The notes under the pieces: generated by a model
Seen by the model: only the letters and a program-made list of their open reading frames with translations
What the model was told of the DNA's origin: nothing
Databases searched by the model: none
Made by a program: the position numbers and the translations under genes
In this document: piece after piece, positions 1 to 5,803 of the stretch
How positions within the stretch are numbered: the first letter of the stretch is position 1
Layout: every line of letters begins with the position of its first letter
Assembly (NCBI GenBank): GCA_013205525.1
Contig: JABMMR010000261.1
Coordinates: 1-6,441 of the forward strand
Reading direction: 5' to 3'
DNA from: Burkholderiales bacterium
GTDB taxonomy: Bacteria > Pseudomonadota > Gammaproteobacteria > Burkholderiales > Burkholderiaceae_C
Length of the DNA stretch: 6,441 nucleotides

Positions 1-474
1 AGCCTTGCCAACGACGGATTGCCAGGCCGCCACGGCCTCACCGGTTGGATATTTATGGGTTTTTTGGCCAGCGTGGTCTTGGTCGTCGCCGTGCTGCGTG
101 GCCAAGGCATGGAAATCCCGCAAGACCAAAAACCTGTGAGTTGGCAGCGCACGCTGCGTTTTGAAGACCGTCCCAATGGCGATGTCGCCGTGATGGAGGG
201 CCAATCAACCTTAGAAATTACCCGCTTTGTGGGTGAGCAAGGTTTTGTGCGCGGCATCTTGCGCACCCTCTCACGTGAGCGCATGCGCCGCGGCATTGGG
301 TCTGGGCCCACATTCGAGCTCATCGGTCACACCGATGGACGCCTGACGCTGCTTGACCCAGCCACCGGACAACGCATCAATCTTGAATCTTTTGGCCCGA
401 CCAATATGGCTTCTTTCGCCAAATTGCAACCCGCGCCTGCATCTTCAACCTCAGTATCAGCCTCTCAGGAATAA
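1..474 (+). CDS. puhC: Photosynthetic complex assembly protein PuhC (5'-partial)
   Basis: PuhC is a membrane-anchored protein that helps assemble or organise the reaction centre-LH1 core complex in purple bacteria. The frame is open to the left edge, so the true start lies outside the window; the TTG at position 19 is not needed as a start. The visible part has one hydrophobic membrane segment (from about WIFMGFLASVV to AVLRG), then a soluble domain, presumably periplasmic. Family-like motifs include LRFEDRPNGDVAV, GFVRGILRTLSRERMRRG and DGRLTLLDPATGQ, then FGPTN near the C-terminus, with a Ser/Ala/Pro-rich tail. About 157 residues are visible, close to the usual family length, so only a few residues are probably missing. 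The stop lies three bases before acsF, as expected in the puh operon, where acsF commonly follows puhC. The identification rests on motif recall and gene context. Confidence 0.87.
   Translation, partial: SLANDGLPGRHGLTGWIFMGFLASVVLVVAVLRGQGMEIPQDQKPVSWQRTLRFEDRPNGDVAVMEGQSTLEITRFVGEQGFVRGILRTLSRERMRRGIGSGPTFELIGHTDGRLTLLDPATGQRINLESFGPTNMASFAKLQPAPASSTSVSASQE
467..470 (+). promoter_or_regulatory. Ribosome binding site for acsF
   Basis: AGGA lies within the last codons of puhC, seven bases before the acsF ATG at 478. Initiation of acsF therefore depends on sequence inside the upstream gene, which fits co-translation in one operon. Confidence 0.6.
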
Positions 475-477
475 ACC

Positions 478-1590
478 ATGACCACCACCGCAGCGATGGA
501 TTTTGATCACGTAGAACTGCTTATTGGCAGCGTAGAAAGCGCCGCGGATGCCAACGCCAAAGCTGTTCGCAACACCGTGCTGAGCCCGCGCTTTTACACC
601 ACCGACTTTGCCGCCTTGGACCGCTTGAATATCGAGTCTGTACGTGCAGATTGGGACGTCATGCTGAAAGAGTACGAGGGCGACAACAACCACGACCACT
701 TTCAACGCGACGCGCAGTTTGCCGAAGAAGTCAAAACCCTGATGCCCCAACTGTCCCCTGAGATGCGTCAAGAATTTTTAGACTTTCTCATCAGCTCGCT
801 GACCTCCGAATTTTCTGGTTGTATTCTGTACAACGAAGTGCGCAAAAATGTCACCAACCCCGACATCAAACAGCTCATGACCTATATGGCGCGAGATGAA
901 TCCCGCCACGCAGGTTTCATCAACCAGTCGCTCAAAGACTTCGATTTGGGCATCGACTTGGGGCAACTCAAACGCACCAAGTCTTACACCTTCTTCAAGC
1001 CTAAATTCATTTTTTACGCCACCTACTTGTCCGAGAAGATCGGCTACGCCCGTTACATCACCATCTATCGTCAACTCGAAAGCAACCCCGACAAACGCTT
1101 TCATCCCATCTTCCGTTGGTTCGAGCGCTGGTGCAATGACGAGTTCCGCCACGGCGAATCTTTCGCTCTCATCATGCGTTCACAACCAGAATTGCTGCGC
1201 GGCATCAATTTACTGTGGATTCGCTTTTTCATTGTGGCGGTGTACGCCACCATGTATGTGCGCGACCATACCCGTCCCTTGTTGCACCAAGCCATGGGCT
1301 TCAAATCAACCGAATACGACTACGAGGTGTTTCGCATCACGTCGGAAATCGCGCGTCAAGTCTTCCCCGTGGAAGTCGACATCGACCACCCTACGTTCCG
1401 CGCTTGCATGACGCGCTTGGTTGAGTTGTCGATCGCCAACGCCAAAGCCAAAGAACGCGGTGGTGTGATGGGCTTGCTGGGTCAAGCTAAAAGCGCATTA
1501 GGTGCGGCATGGACATTTGGCCGCTTGTATTTATTGCCTGTCAAGCGCAACACCTTGCCCCAAGAAATCCGGGTTCAGCCGGCCTGGTAA
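478..1590 (+). CDS. acsF: Aerobic Mg-protoporphyrin IX monomethyl ester oxidative cyclase AcsF
   Basis: AcsF is the oxygen-dependent diiron cyclase that closes the isocyclic (fifth) ring, turning Mg-protoporphyrin IX monomethyl ester into divinyl protochlorophyllide in (bacterio)chlorophyll synthesis. The 370-residue length fits the family. The N-terminal family motif [13 protein letters not shown] is present. Two ExxH diiron motifs are visible: E141-S-R-H144 (in [10 protein letters not shown]) and E222-F-R-H225 (in [10 protein letters not shown]). E111 (LTSEFSG) and E186 (LSEKIG) lie at ferritin-like spacing before each and are my candidates for the remaining carboxylate ligands. The ATG follows an AGGA ribosome site at 467-470 with a seven-base spacer, inside the end of puhC, so the genes are probably co-translated. 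Known biology: cyclases of this betaproteobacterial type work without the extra subunits (BciE, Ycf54) that alphaproteobacteria or cyanobacteria need. No bchE is in the window, but it could lie elsewhere. Confidence 0.97.
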   Translation: MTTTAAMDFDHVELLIGSVESAADANAKAVRNTVLSPRFYTTDFAALDRLNIESVRADWDVMLKEYEGDNNHDHFQRDAQFAEEVKTLMPQLSPEMRQEFLDFLISSLTSEFSGCILYNEVRKNVTNPDIKQLMTYMARDESRHAGFINQSLKDFDLGIDLGQLKRTKSYTFFKPKFIFYATYLSEKIGYARYITIYRQLESNPDKRFHPIFRWFERWCNDEFRHGESFALIMRSQPELLRGINLLWIRFFIVAVYATMYVRDHTRPLLHQAMGFKSTEYDYEVFRITSEIARQVFPVEVDIDHPTFRACMTRLVELSIANAKAKERGGVMGLLGQAKSALGAAWTFGRLYLLPVKRNTLPQEIRVQPAW

Positions 1591-1602
1591 AGCATTTTTA
1601 AT

Positions 1603-2439
1603 ATGACCGATTTTTTCTCCTCCAGTTTGGGAGCGGCCATGTTTGCCTTGCTCAGTTGGTGGCTGGGCACGGGCGCTATTTTGTGGTTGGTGCGACTGCC
1701 CCAGACCAGTTTTCGCTGGAGCATGTGCGGTTTGAGTTTTTTGCTGGGCTTGGGGTTATGGACGGCCTCCATCAGCATGCGCTCGCATTCTGTGCTCAAC
1801 GCCTACATTGGTTTTCTCAGCGTGATTGCCATGTGGAGTTGGCATGAAATGGCTTTTCTCACCGGATGGCTCACCGGTCCGCGGCGTGTGGCGCTCGATA
1901 CAGGTTTGAATTTTCGCCAACGCTTTATCCAATCAGCGCAGGTTTTGCTTCACCATGAACTGGCTTTGATTCTCAACTTCGGCGTACTTTTGGTCATGCA
2001 GCAAGGCCAACCCAACCACATGGCTTTATGCACTTTTGCCCTGCTGTGGTGTATGCGCTTGAGCGCCAAGCTGAATTTATTTTTTGGCGTGCCGTTTGTG
2101 GGTGAGCAGTATTTACCGGTGCACTTACGCTATATCGGCAGCTATTTCAAACAAGCACCTGTCACCTTGTTTTTTTATCTCACCATGGGCGTGTCTTGCA
2201 TCACTTGGGGCTGGATGGTCTGGGAAGTAACCAGCGGTTTGGTCTTGGTCAATGCCGCATGGGTCTTGTTATCTTCGCTTTTGGGCTTGGCCATCATTGA
2301 GCATTTGCTGATGGTGTTTGCCCTGCCCTTGCAAAAACTCTGGGGCTGGGCCATGAAGCGCAGTCCTTATAAAAGTGCAACACCAGCAACCGAATTGTCG
2401 GTTCCGGTGGCGCTACCTAACCGTGGGGACCCCGCATGA
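1603..2439 (+). CDS. puhE: Putative photosynthetic complex assembly protein PuhE (DUF3623 family)
   Basis: A 278-residue polytopic membrane protein with about seven hydrophobic segments, roughly at residues 11-32, 40-58, 64-90, 113-132, 138-163, 186-207 and 211-242. Family-like stretches are WWLGTGAIL (19-27), WSWHEMAFLTG (78-88), TGPRR (91-95), RLSAKLNLFFGVP (152-164) and IIEHLLMVFALPL (231-243). It sits 12 bases after acsF, its usual neighbour. In Rhodobacter capsulatus, PuhE is reported to modulate bacteriochlorophyll production and to be needed for an optimal shift to phototrophic growth; its biochemical activity is unknown. The ATG at 1603 has no good ribosome site. An in-frame ATG at 1639 (residue 13) follows GGGAG, but starting there would cut into the first membrane segment, so the longer form is kept. 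His/Glu pairs (H81-E82, H117-H118-E119, E233-H234) lie within or beside membrane segments. The stop overlaps the crtI start (ATGA). Confidence 0.9.
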   Translation: MTDFFSSSLGAAMFALLSWWLGTGAILWLVRLPQTSFRWSMCGLSFLLGLGLWTASISMRSHSVLNAYIGFLSVIAMWSWHEMAFLTGWLTGPRRVALDTGLNFRQRFIQSAQVLLHHELALILNFGVLLVMQQGQPNHMALCTFALLWCMRLSAKLNLFFGVPFVGEQYLPVHLRYIGSYFKQAPVTLFFYLTMGVSCITWGWMVWEVTSGLVLVNAAWVLLSSLLGLAIIEHLLMVFALPLQKLWGWAMKRSPYKSATPATELSVPVALPNRGDPA

Positions 2440-3971
2440 ATGCATTTAGAACCCTTGATGATCGCGACAGCTTCAAAGTGCCCCAGCAACCGAGGCGCGC
2501 CGTCATCATCGGCAGTGGTTTTGGCGGATTGGCCGCGGCCATTCGGCTCAGTGTCAAAGGCTATCAAGTTCAAATTTTCGAAAAATTAGACATGGCCGGT
2601 GGTCGTGCCTATGTCCACAAACAAGACGGCTTCACCTTCGATGCGGGCCCGACCATCATCACTTTGCCCTATTTGATTGAAGAGCTGTTCACGCTGTGCG
2701 GCAAACAAATGAAAGACCACATAGACCTGCGTTTGATGTCGCCGTTTTACCGTATCCGCTTTGACGACGGCACGCATTTCGACTACAGCAACGATGAGTC
2801 ATCTATGTTGGCTGAAGTTGCCAAATTCAGCCCTGAAGATGTGCAGGGTTTTAAAAACCTGATGAAAGCCTCTGAACAATGTTTTCAGCTGGGCTTTCAG
2901 GACATGGGTTTGATTGCCTTTGACTCTGTCACAAAAATTATCAAAGCCATGCCCAAATTGATGCGCATGAAAGCCTGGCGCTCTATTTACAGCATGGTGG
3001 CTCAACACATCAAGCACCCCAAGTTGCGCATCGTCATGAGTTTTCACCCCTTGCTGATTGGGGGTAACCCGTTCTCAGTCACCTGTGTTTACTCGCTCAT
3101 CCATATTTTGGAAAACCGCTGGGGCGTGCACTCGGCCATGGGCGGCACCGGTGCCATCGTGCAAGCATTGGTGAACTTGATCAAAGGCCGCAACATCCCC
3201 ATTCACTACAACGCCCCTGTCACGCGCATTCGGGTGGAAGAAGGCGCTGCAGTAGGTGTTGAACTTCAGAGCGGCGAGTTTGTGCCCGCCGACATTGTGG
3301 TGAGCAACGGCGACGCGGCTTGGACTTACAAGCACTTGGTCGAGCCGAAGCACCGCGTTCGTTGGACCGATAAACGCATTGCCAAAGGTAAATACTCTTC
3401 CGGCTTGTTTGTTTGGTACTTTGGCACCAACCGCCAGTACAAGGACGTGCCTCACCACATGATGGTGCTGGGGCCGCGCTACAAAGAGCTGCTGCAAGAT
3501 ATTTTCAAAAACCACCATTTGGCCAAAGACTTCAGCCTGTACTTGTACCGACCCACGGCCACCGATCCCTCGCTGGCCCCTGAAGGTTGCGACAGTTTTT
3601 ATGTTTTATCGGTGGTCCCCAACCTGAGCAGCGGCACCGATTGGCCCGCCGTCACCGAGCAGTACCGCCAAGCCATTGCCACTGTGTTGCAAGACTCGGT
3701 ATTGCCCGATTTAAACCAACATGTGGTCAGCTCCAAAGTCAGCACACCACAAGATTTTCAAGACCGTCTGTGGTCTTACCAAGGCGCGGGTTTTGGCTTG
3801 GAGCCCGTGCTCACCCAAAGCGCTTGGTTTCGCCCACACAACCGCAGCGAGGATGTGGAAAATTTATTCATGGTGGGTGCCAGCAGCCAGCCCGGCGCAG
3901 GTGTACCCAGTGTGTTGATGTCCGCCAAATTATTAGAAGAGGTTGTGCCCCATGCCTTTGCCGTTCACTGA
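2436..3971 (+). CDS. crtI: Phytoene desaturase CrtI
   Basis: A CrtI-type FAD-dependent carotenoid desaturase of 511 residues, a normal length. It introduces double bonds into phytoene to give neurosporene and/or lycopene; the number of steps cannot be read from the sequence. The N-terminal dinucleotide-binding motif is G26-S-G28-F-G30-G31, followed by an acidic residue and the GGRAYV and FDAGPTIITLP stretches typical of CrtI. The C-terminal family signature runs from N476 to S496 (NLFMVGASSQPGAGVPSVLMS), with Ser at a position usually held by Thr or Ala. The ATG overlaps the puhE stop by four bases (ATGA), and a weak GGGGA at 2425-2429 may act as ribosome site, so translational coupling is likely. 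CrtD (hydroxyneurosporene desaturase) belongs to the same superfamily, but direct linkage to crtB favours CrtI. In related Rubrivivax, CrtI makes both neurosporene and lycopene, feeding spheroidene- and spirilloxanthin-type carotenoids. Confidence 0.93.
   Translation: MNAFRTLDDRDSFKVPQQPRRAVIIGSGFGGLAAAIRLSVKGYQVQIFEKLDMAGGRAYVHKQDGFTFDAGPTIITLPYLIEELFTLCGKQMKDHIDLRLMSPFYRIRFDDGTHFDYSNDESSMLAEVAKFSPEDVQGFKNLMKASEQCFQLGFQDMGLIAFDSVTKIIKAMPKLMRMKAWRSIYSMVAQHIKHPKLRIVMSFHPLLIGGNPFSVTCVYSLIHILENRWGVHSAMGGTGAIVQALVNLIKGRNIPIHYNAPVTRIRVEEGAAVGVELQSGEFVPADIVVSNGDAAWTYKHLVEPKHRVRWTDKRIAKGKYSSGLFVWYFGTNRQYKDVPHHMMVLGPRYKELLQDIFKNHHLAKDFSLYLYRPTATDPSLAPEGCDSFYVLSVVPNLSSGTDWPAVTEQYRQAIATVLQDSVLPDLNQHVVSSKVSTPQDFQDRLWSYQGAGFGLEPVLTQSAWFRPHNRSEDVENLFMVGASSQPGAGVPSVLMSAKLLEEVVPHAFAVH
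3938..3942 (+). promoter_or_regulatory. Ribosome binding site for crtB
   Basis: AGAGG lies nine bases before the ATG at 3952, inside the end of crtI. It supports the ATG over the in-frame TTG at 3943, which would touch this site with no spacer. This is a sequence reading only; the site has not been tested. Confidence 0.6.
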
Positions 3972-5010
3972 CCAAGCTGAAGACGATTTAGATGCCTGCG
4001 TCGAGATGATGCGCGGCGGCTCCAAAACTTTTTTTGCAGCCAGCCGTTTTTTACCCTCACGTGTGCGCTCGGCCGCCATCGCTTTGTATGCGTTTTGCCG
4101 AGTGGCCGACGACATGGTCGACCAAGGCGGTGTGATCGAAGACAGTTTGCGGGTTTTGCATCACCGCCTGGACCTCATGTATGCCGGCACACCCATGAAC
4201 ACCGTGGAAGACCGCGCCCTGAGCATCGTGGTGCACCGACACGCCTTGCCGCGCCACTTGCTAGACGCTTTGCTCGATGGTTTTGCTTGGGACGGCCACG
4301 GCAGACAGTATGAAAGCATGGAAGATTTGCACGGCTATGCCGCACGCGTAGCGGGCAGTGTGGGTGCGATGATGTGCTGGATCATGGGTCCGCAACAGGC
4401 CTCCACCTTGGCGCGTGCCTGCGAGTTGGGTGTGGCCATGCAACTCACCAATATCGCCCGCGATGTCGGTGAAGATGCGCGCAACAAACGCGTTTATTTG
4501 CCTTTGGAATGGATGCGCGAAGAAGGATTGAATCCACAAGAATGGCTGGCCCAACCCACACTCAACCCAGCGGTGCAAAAGGTGATCAGCCGTGTGCTCA
4601 TTGAGGCGGACCGTCTTTACAAACGTTCCACCGCTGGTATTGCCGAGTTGCCGCGGGACTGCCGCTCGGCCATTTTGGCCGCCGCTTTGATTTACGGCGA
4701 AATTGGCAACGAACTGCGCCGTTGTGAATTAGATTCGGTGAACCACCGCGCTGTGGTCAGCGGTTTTCGCAAAGCGGTTTTGCTGCTACAAGCACGTATA
4801 AAAGCGGGTTGGATATTTACCCAACGCAACCCACCACAGCCTCTGGCAGGTATTGCTTACTTGGTCGAGCAGTGCCAAGACACCGCCTCATCGCGCTTGG
4901 CCTTGAGTGGTTTCCCCAACCGCGCCATGCCCCAGCGCATCGAATGGATGCTGTCCTTGTTTGAGAGCCTAGAGCACAGCCGCTTAGAGAAAAAACCAAA
5001 AAACTTATAA
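3952..5010 (+). CDS. crtB: 15-cis-phytoene synthase CrtB
   Basis: CrtB condenses two geranylgeranyl diphosphates into phytoene, the first committed carotenoid step, and supplies CrtI. With the ATG at 3952 it has 352 residues, within the family range. Visible motifs: the conserved SKTFFAASRFLP block (24-35), the first Asp-rich motif D53-D-M-V-D57 in YAFCRVADDMVDQ, and the second, D171-V-G-E-D175, in QLTNIARDVGEDARNKRVYLP; these bind diphosphate through Mg2+. The frame extends upstream to a TTG at 3943, but the ATG at 3952 is preferred because AGAGG at 3938-3942 lies at proper spacing and the family block then begins normally. The gene overlaps crtI by 20 bases. Its last codon and stop (TTA TAA) overlap, on the other strand, the end of the convergent dehydrogenase gene. 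The basic C-terminus (EKKPKN) is encoded by A-rich sequence. Confidence 0.95.
   Translation: MPLPFTDQAEDDLDACVEMMRGGSKTFFAASRFLPSRVRSAAIALYAFCRVADDMVDQGGVIEDSLRVLHHRLDLMYAGTPMNTVEDRALSIVVHRHALPRHLLDALLDGFAWDGHGRQYESMEDLHGYAARVAGSVGAMMCWIMGPQQASTLARACELGVAMQLTNIARDVGEDARNKRVYLPLEWMREEGLNPQEWLAQPTLNPAVQKVISRVLIEADRLYKRSTAGIAELPRDCRSAILAAALIYGEIGNELRRCELDSVNHRAVVSGFRKAVLLLQARIKAGWIFTQRNPPQPLAGIAYLVEQCQDTASSRLALSGFPNRAMPQRIEWMLSLFESLEHSRLEKKPKNL
5005..5010. other. Palindromic TTATAA shared by two convergent stop codons
   Basis: On the plus strand this reads TTA TAA, the last Leu codon and stop of crtB. Because the hexamer is its own reverse complement, the minus strand also reads TTA TAA, the last Leu codon and stop of the SDR gene. 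The two genes therefore overlap by exactly these six bases, with no intergenic space between the photosynthesis block and the convergent transporter/SDR block. Confidence 0.95.
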
Positions 5011-5766
5011 CTGAACGCCCTTGGTCAAAGCGCCGTCAACCACCAAGTTGGTGCCGGTGATGAAACTGGCCACGGGGCTGGCCAAAAACACCACCGCATT
5101 GGCCATTTCTTGTGGCGTGCCCATGCGGCCTGTGGGGTTCATGCCCAAGGCCACTTTAAAGAAATCTGGGTTGCCGGTTTCAATTTGACTCCACACACCG
5201 CCTGGGAAATAAGTGTTGCCAGGCGAGACGCTGTTGGCGCGAATGCCTTTGCCCGCCAAGTGGTAAGCCAAGCCTTGGGTGTAGTGCACCAAAGCGGCTT
5301 TGAAAGCGCCATAGGGGCCAGAGGCGAAATCGATCTCGCGACCCGACACGCTGGAAATCGTCACGATGGCGGGGTGCTTGCTTTTTTCTAGGAAGGGCAT
5401 GGCGCTGTCGACCAAGCGCACGCTGCCCATGAGGTCAACCTCAAAGCCTTTTTTCCAGCTCTCTTCGTCTGCTGCAATCGCCAATGCACTCACATTGGCC
5501 ACCACAATGTCGATGCCACCCAAGTCGGCCGCAGATTTTGCAACCCAGGCTTTCAGACTTTCTGCATTACCCACATCCGCCACCGAGCCAATGACTTTGC
5601 TGCCCGTTGCCGACATGGCTTTGGCCGCCTCGTCAACTTCGCTTGCATTGCGCGCACAAAAAGCCACGCTGGCACCTTCTTTTGCCAAGGTTTCAGCAAT
5701 CGCTCGCCCTATGCCTTTGGTGCCGCCTGTGACGAGTGCGCGCAAGCCTTTGAGTTGCATGTCCAT
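5005..5766 (-). CDS. Classical short-chain dehydrogenase/reductase (SDR), substrate unknown
   Basis: An NAD(P)-dependent oxidoreductase of the classical SDR superfamily, 253 residues, normal length. Motifs in order: cofactor-binding T13-G-G-T-K-G-I-G20; A90-N-V-S93 in place of the usual NNAG; D111 in FEVDLMG, where the catalytic tetrad normally has Asn; the active-site S139 in ISSVSG; Y152-G-A-F-K156, the YxxxK motif; and a C-terminal FITGTNLVVDGA typical of FabG-like SDRs. The ATG at 5766 is chosen because AAGGA (minus strand, 5777-5773) lies six bases before it and the protein then begins just before the first beta strand. The frame extends to a GTG at 5823, but that would overlap the ATPase gene and lacks a ribosome site. 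It lies 37 bases after the LivF-type gene, probably in one operon, so it may act on a compound that system imports. The substrate cannot be read from the sequence. Confidence 0.9.
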   Translation of the reverse strand: MDMQLKGLRALVTGGTKGIGRAIAETLAKEGASVAFCARNASEVDEAAKAMSATGSKVIGSVADVGNAESLKAWVAKSAADLGGIDIVVANVSALAIAADEESWKKGFEVDLMGSVRLVDSAMPFLEKSKHPAIVTISSVSGREIDFASGPYGAFKAALVHYTQGLAYHLAGKGIRANSVSPGNTYFPGGVWSQIETGNPDFFKVALGMNPTGRMGTPQEMANAVVFLASPVASFITGTNLVVDGALTKGVQL

Positions 5767-5772
5767 GATGTT

Positions 5773-5777
5773 TCCTT
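5773..5777 (-). promoter_or_regulatory. Ribosome binding site for the SDR gene
   Basis: Read on the minus strand, AAGGA followed by six bases precedes the ATG at 5766. It lies in the 37-base gap between the two minus-strand genes and decides the SDR start against the longer GTG form at 5823. Confidence 0.7.
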
Positions 5778-5803
5778 GGGTGGTGTGAAAAAAGCTGGCT
5801 GAA

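Noticed and set aside
19..21. TTG as start of puhC
   Set aside because: The frame is open to the window edge and the gene almost certainly starts just outside it.
778..1152. Minus-strand open frame of 124 codons inside acsF
   Set aside because: It lies opposite a well-supported AcsF frame, its translation shows no recognisable motif, and such antisense frames are common by codon bias.
896..1411. Plus-strand 171-codon frame overlapping acsF in another phase
   Set aside because: Low-complexity Ser/Thr/Pro-rich translation typical of a frame-shifted shadow; AcsF motifs lie in the other frame on both sides.
2367..2374. TTATAAAA at the end of puhE as a -10 box for crtI
   Set aside because: No matching -35 element at about 17 bases upstream; the nearest TTGCAA (2329-2334) is 33 bases away.
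3075..3518. Minus-strand 147-codon frame inside crtI
   Set aside because: Antisense to a complete CrtI with intact motifs; no recognisable domain or ribosome site.
3943..3945. TTG as start of crtB
   Set aside because: The AGAGG ribosome site would abut it with no spacer; the ATG at 3952 has proper spacing and a normal N-terminus.
5041..5053. Perfect inverted repeat CACCAAGTTGGTG as a crtB terminator
   Set aside because: Short arms with almost no loop, no T-run after it on the plus strand, and it lies in SDR codons for a conserved region (TNLVV).
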